Assembly (NCBI RefSeq): GCF_013426205.1
Contig: NC_089424.1
Location: forward strand, 1,116,001 to 1,180,000
Reading direction: 5' to 3'
Source of the DNA: Metarhizium brunneum
Taxonomy: Eukaryota; Ascomycota; Sordariomycetes; Hypocreales; Clavicipitaceae
DNA: 64,000 bases
Part shown: positions 1 through 12,600 of the stretch, piece by piece
Numbering within the stretch: the first letter of the stretch is position 1
Layout of the letters: every line of letters begins with the position of its first letter
Made by a program: the position numbers and the translations under genes
Notes under the pieces: generated by a model
The model's database searches: none
What the model saw: the letters and a program-made list of their open reading frames with translations, nothing else
What the model was told of the DNA's origin: nothing

Positions 1-182
1 TTGGGGCAGACGGCAAAGCAGCCGAGCTCCTCGACGCCATTCACGTTGACGGCGCAGCAGTTGGGCTTGTCGCTTGGGCAAACCTGGTCGCCGCACTTGT
101 TGGGGTATGACTGAGGGATTGCGCTGACCGCCGTGGTGAAGGCAAAAGCGGCGACGGTGATCTGCAAGATTCTGGAAGCCAT
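1..182 (-). CDS. Small secreted cysteine-rich protein (5' part; cut by window edge)
   Basis: The first 60 codons are visible and the gene runs off the left edge. The protein starts MASRILQITVAAFAFTTAVSA, a clear secretion signal with cleavage probable after VSA. A cysteine-rich segment follows, with motifs KCGDQVC, NCCAV and GCFAVC, giving six cysteines in the visible part. The spacing suggests a disulfide-stabilised extracellular peptide. A TATA-like element lies about 190 nt upstream. No family is recognised. Secreted proteins of this size in fungi include effectors, hydrophobin-like and antimicrobial proteins; nothing here separates these. It is divergent from another cysteine-rich secreted protein gene 2.2 kb away, but the two do not look like copies of each other. 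Confidence 0.8.
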   Translation of the reverse strand, partial: MASRILQITVAAFAFTTAVSAIPQSYPNKCGDQVCPSDKPNCCAVNVNGVEELGCFAVCP

Positions 183-366
183 GTTGTGATGTTGTTTTGG
201 TGTTTGGTGTTAAGTGTTTGGCTGGGCAAGAGTGCTTGATTCAATGTTGATTCCGCAATGTAGTTGTCAAATGTAGTTCTCAAAGAGAGGAGAGGAGTGG
301 TGCTGGAGTGTTTGTGTTGACTGTGGATTGTGTTGAAATCTTCTAGTTTAGCAGCGAGGTGTAGCC

Positions 367-375
367 ATATTTATA
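367..375 (-). promoter_or_regulatory. TATA-like box of the left-edge secreted protein gene
   Basis: Reads TATAAATAT on the minus strand, about 185 nt upstream of the ATG at 182. Position and sequence fit a core promoter; no transcription data. Confidence 0.5.
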
Positions 376-1492
376 ACGGAATCATGATGTATGCTTGTTG
401 TTTCTTGACTTCTTATCCCAGAGCAGAGAGGCTCTTGAATCGCCTTCACCGATACCGCATCATGAACAAGTTGTGATGTTGCTGGCTGCTGGCGATGGCC
501 TCGCTGTTCCCGAAAGGCTGAGCTGTGTGCTTCGTACAGAGGTTTCTCCGCGGCGATGCTGCAGATGCTGCTCGGGCTTGCTGCTACCGAACAGACATGA
601 TAGTCTTGACGGATCAAAGAGGCTGAACTGTCACGCCATCCGACATGGTGATAGGCGGCCACGGCTATCGGGCTGGACATGTGTGCGCCACCAACGCGGT
701 AACTGCAGGAAAATGGAGCTGCTTTGTTTTCAGGCGTCAATATGCATTAGCTTATACAGGGTACGCAGGAAACAAGAGCTCATAGCTGTCTATGGTCTTG
801 CGTCATGGCTTTGATCCGAAACCATTCACATATTAATACACTGCGTCCTGGGCGTAGCATTGATACGCATTCATAATGGAAATTTGCTTAGTTTACGTTC
901 ATATTGCAAAACGGTTGGCCTAGTGTGGTAACTGCCATGTTGCACTGGAATAACCGGCTTGTTCAACAGACTCAACAGACCGACTACAAATCAGTCCGTT
1001 GCTTTCAATGATTATGCTGCCACCAGCTATCCAGAAAAAGTAGTTGATAAGTTTGCAGAGACTTCTCAGACTGCTATTGAAATGGTGGGCAAGTTGTCTG
1101 GCCGCCTCGGCGCCACCACGAGCAGTCTTTGTGGCCTCGAGCTTGTTGCCACCACACAACCAAATGGTGTAGTACACACCCACCTAGGTAGATATCGGCT
1201 CTACCGTCAATAATTTCCATGGGGCCCCAGATGTTCTGGCCAATACCGGCAACTCAAGAAAATATAATGACGTATGAGTCGGATGCAACATGTCCGTTTC
1301 AAGTCTCCTAGGGCTGAAAGACGGCGCTATGGGCCTTACATGTAAGAGGCACAAGTGATATGCTTTCCCCATTAATGCAGGCCGTGGCAGTTTGCCTGGC
1401 CGACTATTCGGCAAGTAGTGTCACGAGTCGGTGTCAACTCACCCGCAGGTTGGCAGCCCATTCGGTTGGCGACATGACATTTCCGTCAACGC

Positions 1493-1508
1493 TACTCCGT
1501 ACGGAGTA
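1493..1508. repeat. 16-bp perfect palindrome TACTCCGTACGGAGTA
   Basis: The two halves are exact inverse complements. Half sites (TACGGAGT or its complement) recur elsewhere in the window, mostly between genes, including four in the NRPS/P450 divergent promoter. Could be a protein-binding site or a dispersed genomic motif. Confidence 0.6.
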
Positions 1509-2175
1509 TGCTGGCCTTAATCCCCAGTTCACTATCGTGTCCCCTCGGCTCCCGGCCATGTGGGTGTTTTAATTTCTCCTGATGATCCCTGCGGTGGCGG
1601 CCGTTCCTGCGCTTGAGCTATCTTTGGAGATCAAGTTAAACTTTATGCCCTGCGATATTCGGAGCCCCAGCAAATTGAAATCTAGCACCGAATATTGTCT
1701 GGTAGGACTAGCACTAAACAAGCAGCGAGAAAACTCCAATGCACTTAATGGAACATCATAGAGATACGACATCCCGCCGCGAAAGTGGTTGGCATAATAG
1801 CATTCTTTCAGGGCAATACAGAGTCATTATGCAGGATGAGCACAACCCACGAAGGCAAGCAACGGGCTAAACCACCTTATTTGGCCACAGTTAAGAGGAT
1901 TCAGAAGCTATCCAAAAACATATAACTCACTTGAATGGTTTTGTCGGGGTCAGGAGATTGCCGAGCATGCAGGTACGTTGATGTCATGGAACGCCACGGG
2001 CGCTATTGGGCTGATGAAGCCATCGGTGCATATTCGTCCGAGCCAGCCATTTCCTCAGAAAGAGCTTCCACTGACAGCTTCGGGAAAGCCGCCCAGAAGA
2101 TGGCGGAGTAGAGGTGGGAAAACACGCGCCATCATCGAGTTGATAATGCTAGCGCTGCAAGTCTCAACATCTTGG

Positions 2176-2184
2176 TATATATAA
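2176..2184 (+). promoter_or_regulatory. TATA box of the secreted protein gene at 2383
   Basis: TATATATAA about 200 nt upstream of the ATG, followed by a pyrimidine- and CA-rich leader typical of fungal promoters. Confidence 0.55.
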
Positions 2185-2382
2185 GCCCTGGTCCCTGGAC
2201 CTCATGTTGAAACAAAAACAAAATTCCAACACAACAGTCTTCAATTTCTTTGACCTTTATCACTCCGACAATCAGTCACACCGGGTCCAGTTTATCCAAC
2301 CACCATTACCACTGTCCGCACCTCCACAGTAGCCATAGGCATCCTACTTGCCTGAGAACAACGACAGACTTACTATTACAAA

Positions 2383-2733
2383 ATGGCTCAATTCACCATC
2401 AAGTCCGCCATCGTCGCCATGGGCATGGCCCTCACCGCTACAGCCGTTCCCCAGTGCGCTACTGACGCCGACTGCCTCTCTGGCTACATCTGCGGCCCCA
2501 GCGACTATTCTGGCTCAGGTAACACCGATAATGTCTGTGTCCAGCTTCAGTCCTGCATGAACACGCCCGATCCCGAGTTCCCTCAAAACGGACCCAAGTG
2601 CGGAGCCAGCACCTTCTGCAACGTTGGCGGCTTCTGCGGCGGCGGCTACTACGACGTGAACGGCAACCGAGTCGGGACTGAAGTCTGCGTCAACCAGGCC
2701 ACGGGAGTCAGGTGTGCTGCACCTTCGACTTGA
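2383..2733 (+). CDS. Small secreted cysteine-rich protein, 116 aa
   Basis: Intronless gene for a 116-residue protein. Residues 1-22 form a signal peptide (starts MAQFTIKSAIVAMGMAL, cleavage likely before VPQC). The mature part has ten cysteines, enough for five disulfides, in motifs CATDADC, GYICG, VCVQLQSC, KCGASTFC, GGFCGGGYY and a final RCAAPST tail. It is rich in Gly, Asn and Ser and has no membrane segment. A TATA box lies about 200 nt upstream. The ATG chosen is the first one giving a signal peptide. This is an extracellular small cysteine-rich protein of the effector-like class. No family or function is recognised, and the link to the adjacent NRPS cluster is only positional. Confidence 0.85.
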   Translation: MAQFTIKSAIVAMGMALTATAVPQCATDADCLSGYICGPSDYSGSGNTDNVCVQLQSCMNTPDPEFPQNGPKCGASTFCNVGGFCGGGYYDVNGNRVGTEVCVNQATGVRCAAPST

Positions 2734-3632
2734 AATATATTTAAGATTTTCACCTGGCTTGAAGCCCGAGACAATGAGGGTCATATGGTACACTATTAAT
2801 ACGAGCGATGATATTTGGTGTGGCGGCGGCTTCTAGACATGCCGGATTTTTTTACTGGAATAGACGAGAACCGGGGTTCGGTCCAAATGGATAAGAAGGC
2901 TTTTCTAATGTTTTATGACTTGTATTCGTGTTATAGATTTTGTTTTGGAATTACAATACATTATCTCTCGACACTCTTTGGGCTTCAAAAGTTGTCCATG
3001 GTTATAAACATGCACCACGGCTCTTTCGCTTGAACTCCCCATTGATGCTTGAAAATGGTGCATGTCTGCAAGAAATGCTTTGTTTAGTTGCTACTAGACT
3101 CGGCAAACAGTTGTTTCAGTTCACGACACATGCTGGAAGATGGACACCGCCTTACGGCATGTCTCATGAAGCGGAATGGCCGACTCTGGCAACGGAATAT
3201 ATGGGTGTATAAATGCTTTGCAAAAAGAGCATGTTTCTTTTTCGACAGACTAGCCTGCAGCTTGGCTTGAGCAATGCGAGTTTAAACTGCTTTGGAATCT
3301 CTTGATCGAGAGTCTTGGGTTGTTTTCTTAGCTACACTACTTGTCAGGCCGTCCTTTGCAAACCACCGTGCTATACTGCACGAGGAACATTCTCGAATAG
3401 CAGCATCACGAGGTAGCTTGGGTAAGCTCATCGAAGTTCTTACCCCTGAGAATTCCCCGCCACTGGCTAATTCATTTCTAATTTTATCAGAGCCGCAACC
3501 TAGGAAAACATTGACATATAGATTATATATATACCCACTATCGTTCTAAAGGAGATGACAAAACTTTCAATAGCAAACATGGTTGCTCTCTTATCTATTG
3601 GCAGACTTCGAGATGAATACTAAAAGGTCAGG
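2734..3632. other. Intergenic, 3' flanks of the secreted protein gene and the NRPS
   Basis: Convergent gene ends. Nothing supportable as a gene; AT-richer stretches and short frames only. Confidence 0.6.
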
Positions 3633-6600
3633 TCACATGGCAGTTTTAAACTCGTCAACAATGGAGATGAGCCCATTGACCATAGCCTCAGCCGCCTCTA
3701 AGCTCATTATGTGTGTATTGCTATTCAGCTCCAAGAATAGCTTATCGCCTCGAGTTTCCGATACCATGTGTATTGACATGGGCACAAGATGAGGGTTTTG
3801 AAAAAACTGCACCCTCGATACGCCCGCGGCAGATTGAATCTGCGGGTTCTCATCAATATTCTGGTGTTGAATGGTCGACTCAAACGTTGAACCTTGTGCC
3901 CAGTCTGTGCAGTTCTCAATAATCTCCTTGTAGCCAAGGGAATCAGCTTCCCCCACCGCAAGAAACTGTTCCTGAACGGCGAACAGTAGTTCAGTCAGGG
4001 TCTGAGTCGACGGGAATGTGACCCGTACGGGAATAAAGTTGAGGCAGCATCCTACTGTCTTGTCGATGCCGCCTATTTCCGAGTTCCGTCCTGCTACCAA
4101 ATGTCCGTAGACGACATCGCCTTGCCCAGTCAGCCGTGATAGAAGAAGTGCCCAAGCGGCGCTGGCTAGAGTCGCCGGAGTCATGTTGCCCGGAAGGCGA
4201 GGAAGACTTGTCTCTGCGCGAATATAAATTGCCTCTGGCTGCGACTTATGAATATCTGTCTGGGCGAGGAGATGTTTTCGCAGGGCACCGGGATGCTGCA
4301 ACCCCTGTAGAAGCCTTTTCCAGTATTCGATAGACTTGGACCGTCTGAGAGAGGCGTGCGACAGGAACGAAGAGAAGCTCGGGGGAGGAGGAGCTGTTCC
4401 AGGCCCATTTATGAACGACTCGATAATAGTGGGCAGGCAAACACCGTCGTACTGGGCGTGAGAAATGCGAATTATCAGCCTCTCACCTTGAGTCTTGTGT
4501 CTGAGGAGTACCAGAGCAACCGGCGGTTGAGTCGCGGAGACCTTGTGAGCATCGCTGACACAAAAGTTGTCGAGGGCTACGTCAAGATTCTCGCTGACAT
4601 CATGTACACGGAAGGGATGCTGGATGTTTTGGAGCACGACCTGCCAGAATCTCCCCTGCAGCCGCAAAAAACATGCTCGTAGAATGGGAAATTCGCCGAG
4701 GGTTCGTGTACAGGCTCTCTCCAACAGAGAGACGTCAGTGTTCTTGGGCAGATCTATATAGACGTAGTTTGCAAAGCGTCCACATAAAGCGTCATCAACG
4801 GTGTTGTCCTGGTTGATGCACATGACGGGATAAATACCCTTGACAAAACATCTTTCTTGGACGCTGGTGGCGGGTAGTATATCAGCAATGTCTTCGCCGC
4901 GAATGTCTGGGCAGAGGGAGACAATTTCCCTTGAAAGGGTTTCTTTGGTAGGAGAATCAACGAGCACAACCTCATCAAGCTCGGGGCCAGATTCCACCCC
5001 GTTTACATGCTGCCCGTCGACCAACTCAGCCAAAGTTTTGCGGTGGAAAACATCGGCTACCGTAATGTTGATGTGAACCTTTCGGGCCTCACTGACAAGT
5101 CTCATAGACGAGATTGAGTCGCCACCCAGATGAAAGAAGTTGTCGTCCAAGCCAATCATATCGATGCTAGCATTGAGAACCTTGGCCCAGATATTTTGCA
5201 TAACCTGTTCCGCCTCAGAAGTCGGTTGTCGGCTTGTCCTTTGTCCGGAAGATCGCACAGTCTCCAACTGCTCAATGCTGAATTGGGCCGCCATCTCCCG
5301 TAATCGCTTCCTATCAATGTTTCCCGTCATTGTCTTTGGTAGCTCTGAGACGGAGAACAACAAAGACGGCATCATGTAAGCAGGTAAATGCTCGGCCAAT
5401 CTGCCTTCTGCATCAGCTGGGATGGGGAGTAACTTGATAGGAGATCCTGGCTTATTGCCATTGATTATATCATCCTTCAGATGAACAAACATGGCAAGCA
5501 AAGAGTTTGAAGGCAGGTCTTCCCCTTGAGGTTTGATAACCTCGGCCACAACTTGCCCAACACCTGACATGTGGTTTTGGGCCCAGTATTCGACCTCCTC
5601 CAGCTCAATGGTTCGCCCGTGGATCGTTGCTTGAGTGTCTTCTTTGCGGCCAACAAATATCAGGCTTCCATCCATATTATAGCGAACTAGGTCGCCTGTC
5701 TTGTAGAGTCTGCCATGCCGTCCCTTCCGCTTGCCTGGAACGCCCATGAGCAACCATTTCGGGTCCTTGACGAAGGCTGCGTCAGATTTCACCGTGTTAC
5801 CGAGATGGCTGCAACCAACAAGTGGCCCTTCGAGAAGGAGTTCTCCAACGCAGCCGGGCGGGAGCAGGGAGTCATGGTTTTTGGGGTCAACCACCCACGT
5901 CACTAGGCCGGCCCCCTTGGCGGTAGTGACGGCCTTCTTGGCACAGACTGTTACGGCTTCTGGTCGCAATGTGGACTGTTTTTGGGCTAAAGAACCCTCT
6001 TCTGTTGGTACGTCGGAATTCCAACTCCATATAAGCTCCAAGTCATCACGGGTTAAGAGGCTTTCGTTGCTGATTTTCTTGTGAGGTTCACTTATAAGCG
6101 ATGACACGGCGGCTCCCATTGCCTTGGCTACTCGATCAGCTTCGGTGCTTGGAATAAACCCTCCTTTAAAATTAATGTCAATCGACAGATCTGTATCACT
6201 GTCGCCAACACTTAGAGAAATGGGGTACTAAGGTGAATCATGTTAGTATTGGCTGATACCCGGAGGCCATTGAAGCGATGGCACTGCGTCTGCCTACCTC
6301 TACTGGATCATGAGCAAATCTCTCTCGGATGGTATGTCCGTCCACAGATGCATCTGGTTGCTCGCCAACTCGTTGAAAACTAAGAATAGAATTAAACAAC
6401 CCCGACGAGCCGACTTCAAGAGCCTCGTGGATTTCCATTAGTGAAAACGTCTGATGTGGCAAACTATCTACGTAGTCTTTCTGCGCTTCCCGCAATGTCT
6501 CCACGACCGAATGACCCCCGTCCAACCGAACACGGTAGGGGATCATGGCGATGACGGGTCCGAACATATCTCCGAGTCGGTCGACCGGCACATCTCTACA

Positions 6601-9600
6601 GGAGGCGAGGTTGCCAAAGCAAGGGTTTGCGCAGCCTGTGAAGTGATACAGCACCAGGGCCCATGCTGTCTGAATCACAGAAGCCGTCGTGACTTCCCAT
6701 TTAGCACAAAATTCATGTACTTTGGATGCCTCGAGGCCTGGAACTGAGACGGTCATGTCCTTCGACTCCCCTGTTGCCGATTTCGAGGGCGGGAAGAAAC
6801 AGGGTTTCACCCCTTCCAAATACTTGACCCAAAAATCACGATGAGAACCACGCGGTTGCTTTTCAACGTATCTGATGAAGTCGCCGTACGAAGGTGCATC
6901 CGCCGAGAGAGTGCCACTGTAGGCTTGCCAGAAGTCATGAAGCATCACGCCGGTCGAGTGTCCGTCCAAAATCACATGATTCAACTCGAAACAAATACGG
7001 ACGTGCTTCTCGTCAATGCTAGATACTGATAGGTGGTGCTTCAGGGCGTACTTTTCATACTTGACGCGAGTTTGGCCGCCGCTTAGTCCACGGTCTATCG
7101 ACGCCTCGGATGCAGACTGATCAAATGAAATGCTGGGTTTTGGGTCTTTAAGCACAACATGCATTGTCCTGCTGCTCCCGGGCACCATGTCAACCAAGAT
7201 ACTGCGCAGTAACGGGTGTCGCCGCACCACGGCTTGCCAAGCTCGTTCGATTCTGAGTAGGTCGACATGGTCGCCAGGCGTCTCAGTGGCTGTTATTTCA
7301 AAATCGAGCACCACTCGATAGTTGTCCAGGGATTTGAACTGGGCAAAGAGCAGACCCTCTTGCAAGCCGGTACAGGGGAAAATATCTTCAATATCCTGTG
7401 CGTTCTGGAGCCCCAACTGGCTCAATGTGACAGACCGGAACTCGTCCATGTCGGCGTAAGACGTAAACGCCAAGGGAAAGTCGGATAGAGTCCATTCTGG
7501 AGACCTGCTGCCCAATAGTGCATCCAAATTCGTCAAGGCAGCTTTGTAGCTTACCACCCAATGTTCGATTAAATCACCGTGTCGTGTGCTCTCGGGATAT
7601 TCGAGGGACACAGTCAACCGGCCCTTGTCCACATGCGCGTTGAATTCAAACAGCGCAAAACGACGCAACTTTGACCACGATTCAGGATGGCAGTTTTCCA
7701 CCATCGTGGTACTTTCGAAAATGCTGTCGTTTCTTTCTAGCTGCTGGTAGGAGCCAGCAAAGTTGAGTAATACCTCGACAGGGAAGTCGGTGGCATGCGT
7801 TGCGGCAGTAATCTCCTGAGCAGATTTAGATGTGAAGTAGGACCAGCCATTCTTTGACAATCTTCTGACAGAATCCTTGGTCAGGCGTATAGTGTCCACT
7901 AAGTCGAGGAGTTCTCTTTCGGGCACAAACGCAGGAGAAATCGTCGTGAACCAGCCAATGACTCGAGAAAGATCAATGCCGTCGTCCCAGGGTTCGCGAC
8001 CATGCCCTTCACTAAATACCGATGGCAAGGCTCGATCAGTAAAAACGGTTGAGAAGGAGTAAATAAGAGCCGCTATTATTAGTTCGACCGGACGCGTGCC
8101 AAACGCCTCGTTACAGGCGCCTAAAATCGCACTGGTAGCTTCTTCATCTATAATAAACTCCTTGGATACAATCGCCCCTTGCAAATTGCCATCAGCTTCC
8201 AACCCCCAGTACGATAAAAGCGGCGGCTTGACCTTGACTTCCAGTTTTATTTCTTCTTGAAGGTTCTTAAGCGCATATTGTGCTTGAAGAGAGCACCACC
8301 TCTGGAAACTTATCGTCGGACTTGCGCATAGTTGGCGCCCACTGAGGAGACCTTCAAGCTCTTCGAGTAGAATTCTCCATGAAACTAGATCAATAACAAG
8401 GTGATGCACCGTGATAAACAGGCTTTGGCAGTCCGGGTCGCTAAACAGAACTGCTGCCAGAATAGGGCCAGTCTCAATGTTAAGCCTCTCCCGACATTGA
8501 CGAATTTCGCTAGCCTTTGATGAGGTCACCGATGCTGCGCCATCTATTTCCGAAAGGTGAAGTGACTGCGACGCATCGTCAAGTATACGTTGCTTCCAAA
8601 CGCCGTTGCTGGTTAGGATGAACCTGGCCCGGAGCATAGGATGTCTCATGACAATCGTCTCGGTAGCCTTTGACAAGGCGGCAAAGGATATTGGCTGACG
8701 CAATTTCAGGAAGAAGTTTTGGTCAAAACACTGGTTCGGATGCGACTGCGTCGCCACGTAAAGCTGCTGAATCGGGCTCAGCTCGAAAGGCTGGCCATCA
8801 TCATTCCTCAGATCAACCTTGCCCACCCCCGGGGCATGATGTTTTGATAAAGAGGCAGCCGCCGCGATGGAGGAAATGGTCTTGCTGCGCATAATGTCTG
8901 CTGTAGATATATCCAGACCGAGCCCTCGGGAAGCCGCCGATGCCTGCATAGCAGTAATAGAGTCGCCGCCAAGCCGGAAGAAACTATCGTCGCAACCAAT
9001 CTTGTCTGCATCGATGCCCAGGACACGAGCCCATACTTTCTGAAGCGTGTGTTCCGTCTCGTTGGCAGGGGCACGCTTGTTGCTGACAGACGCGCTCCTA
9101 AGCTGGGCAAGTTGCTGAAGAGTGAACCCGGCTCCGAGTTCGCGCAGACGACGCCGGTCTATCTTGCCGGAGCTGTTGGTAGGGAGTTCCTTGAGAGAAA
9201 AGTAAACGGTCGGAACCATGTAGCCGGGCAACCGCCTCGTAAGTTCATGGTCAACTTCAGCCGATACGCTCATGACTTGGACGTCTGGTGATACGGCCAC
9301 TTGATCGTCAACGACAAGAAATGCAGCCAGTGTTGGCCGCCCCTGGCCATTCGTATCCGCAGGTAGTATCACTTCAGCTGCTACCTGTCTAGCAGCGGGA
9401 ATGCTAACACGGACGTGGTGTTCGACGTCGCCTAGCTCGACTCTTTGCCCGCGAATCTTGACTTGCTTGGCATCCTTGCGTCCGACAAAGACTAGGCTGC
9501 CATCTGAATCATACCGCACCAAGTCTCCCGTCTTATATAGGCGGCCTTGACGACCAAGATAGCCTGGCGCCCCGTGGCAAAGCCATGCTGGATCCTGGAT

Positions 9601-12600
9601 AAAGGCTGCTGCTGTCTGTTTGGCATCACCAAGATAGCCGCAGCCGACGAGAGGCCCTTCCAGCATCAACTCTCCGACATCCCCGATAGGAACTAATCTA
9701 TTGTGGTCTGAGGCCTGTACTACCCAAGTATTGACGCCAACACCCCTGCCTATGCTAGATGCCACTACACTTCCCCCCTCGATGGCTGCTATTGTGGTGA
9801 TCGGAGTGCATTCGCAAGGACCGTACCCGTTTGTTAACCGAGTTAGCCCAACCCATCGTTTTGCGTACTCGGACGGCAGCGCCTCGCCAGCCAGCATGAG
9901 CGTCCGGAGGGAGCGGATAGTCTCAAGCGGGAGAATATTCGCGGTCGACGGCGTTAATATTGCAAAGGTGGCTTGTAGCCGGTGAATGGATCCCGCGAGA
10001 TCGTTTCTTCGGTCCGCCTCGGAAGGAATGCACAGGCACGCGCCGTTTGTCAGAGACTGCAGGTTGTTAAACCAGCTGATGTCAAAAGCGTACGAAGCAA
10101 AGTCGTATACTCTTGCCGTGGGTTCGACACTACCGGAGCTTGAGTTGCGCACATGCTGGATCGCGGAGCTGAAATTTCGATGAGTAATGACAGCACCTTT
10201 GGGAACTCCAGTACTTCCCGATGTGAAGGCAACGTAGAGCTTGTTCGATGGTGTCACGACTGGCAGTTGACAGGTTCCCGATACCGACTTCAACCTTGCC
10301 AGCAGACTGTCATCAACTACGACAACGTGCTGTCGGGTCACACGACTTGCCAGCTCCCTGTTTGCCCAAGAAGACAGCATCAGCGCGGGCTCAGTTTGCT
10401 GTACGATTGTGCGAAGGTGCTCTTCCGGTTGGGTTGAGTCCAAAGCCACCGATGCTCCTCCGGCTTTCATGACCGCCAGCATGGCGACTGGTGTCCAGCG
10501 AGACTTTTCAAAGCACAAAGGCACAATCTGCTCTAGCCTGACGCCGAGAATAACTAGATAATGGGCTATCCGTGAGGAAGCTTCGTCCAGCTCGCTGTAT
10601 GTCCACTCTCCATCCCAGGCACATACGGCAGAAGCTTCAGGCTGAGCTTGAGCTGTCTGCTCGAATAATTCGTGAACGCATTTCTCTGCTGCCAATGGTA
10701 CTTTATGGTTCCAGTTCCACATTTGCTCAAGATCTTCGGGAGTCATGGTTTCGACATCGGATAGGAGAAGCTCAGGGTTGGCCTGGTTCAGCTGGGAGAC
10801 CACATGTCCCAACCGGCTTAACAGCTTATCGACCCTCCATGGCTCTATCATCCTCGAGTCGAAGGAAGCTGAAACGCTCACGGTTTCTCTACCAAGTTGC
10901 ATGATAAGCACAAGACCGTACGAGTCGATTCTGTCTCCTTGGCCGAAGTCGCCCTTCCACGTGCCCAGCTCGGACGAGCTATCACTCGCTTCTTCCGGTT
11001 GTATCACGACTAGCGTTTGGAACCTGCATGCTTGACGTGTCCCAGAACCGAGTTCAGCCAGGTTGTGTAGGCCGAATTGCTCATATGGAATCATTCCTGT
11101 TGCCTGCTGCTGTGCTGCCTTGAGGTACTCGACTGCCATGTCGTTGCTGTTCCATTTTATGCGCACTGGAACCGTCGCAAAGGTTGGACCGGCTATCATT
11201 TCGATGCCGGGAAGTGATGCATTTCTGCCGAATAGCGTCACCCCAAAGACGACATCTTCCGTACTGGTCATCTTGCCAACAAGCAAGGCCCATGCTGCAC
11301 GTATCATGATCGGAGGAGTAATGCCCAAGCGGTTGCTTTGGGGCTTTGGGAAAGAGTATTGAGCAGATTTGTCCGTCGATGGCTTCTCAATGTGCGGTGG
11401 GAGACTCGGGAATGGTGCACATTGGCAGTCGTCGAGAGCATCAACCCAGTACGCCCTCATCATCTTGCTGTCCTGGTTCTTGACGTATTGTACGAAGGCT
11501 TGGAATGGCGGACCCTGTCGAAACTCCTTGCCCCGGTATGCCTTCTTCACGGCGTCTAGGATTAGTGGCATAGACCATCCATCATAGAGGGCGTGGTGTA
11601 TAGTCAACACAAACCACTTGGGGGTTCCTATGGTGTCTTTTATTAGGGCAAAGCGAGTCAGTGGCCGGCCCAGGTCCATGGGTCGCTCGATATCAGATTT
11701 GATATATTCCTCCAACGAATCTGCTTCGATCCAGTTTATAGGCTCGTCCATGACGATCTGGACAAGACCGACGCGGTCGTGATGCACCAATCTAGTCCGT
11801 AGAATTGGGAAACGGCGCACAACTTGCTCCCATGCCGCACACAGCTTCTCGATTGAAGCATCAGGGGATATTTCAAGCACGTTCTGCCCGATATAAGAGC
11901 CTGGACTCATTGACGTCAAGGACATCAGACCTTCTTGCAGCGGAGTGCATGGATATGCGTCTTGTATGAACGTATTTCCTGTTGTCCCATCGATCTGGCC
12001 TAGGTCGTATTGGATGCATATCTCTTGAAGAAGAGTACTTGGAGAAGCCTCATTGGATAAGAGGGTAAATGGACCTATTTCTTGATCTGGTTTCTCATCC
12101 GGGGATTCATGGAGGCTCTGGTCGACCAGATCATGCAGCACCGGATAACGAAATATATCAGCTACACTCAGTTTCATGCCAATCTCTCGAGCCACAGCCA
12201 CGACTTTCATGGCGGATATGGAGCTGCCTCCAATATGGAAGAAACTAGCGTCAGCCCCGATGGTGGAAGGGTCAATATTCAAGACTTGTGCCCAAACCTG
12301 GAGCATCTGTCGCTGTACTTCCAACACGGGCTGCCAAACAGGGACTCGTACCGAGGTCTTGGATTCTAGGCCTTTGACAAGTGCTAGACGATCGATTTTG
12401 CCGTTTCGGTTGAGAGGCATTCTGTCCAGAACCTCAATCACTTGCGGTACCATGTATAGGGGGAGCTGAGCCTTCAGCATCCCGAAGAGCTCGTTCTGAA
12501 TCTCTTGCTTACTCCTCTTTTGCGACTTTCCATTGTTGAGAAACTGCTCGGTCCGACCCCGATGGTCCATCATGGAGGTATATTCCCCGTCGCAGTGCGC

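Larger units (their letters stand above)
183..2382. other. Intergenic, shared upstream region of two divergent secreted-protein genes
   Basis: No convincing gene: reading frames here are short, lack signal or family motifs and overlap on both strands. It holds the two TATA-like elements and one 16-bp perfect palindrome (1493-1508). Confidence 0.6.

Noticed and set aside
395..814. 139-codon plus-strand frame
   Set aside because: Opposed by a frame of similar length, lies over the promoter of the left secreted-protein gene and has no motif.
3633..6119. Separate small NRPS-like gene downstream of the main NRPS
   Set aside because: A canonical 70-nt intron with TACTAAC joins both frames and completes the C2 domain, so it is one gene.
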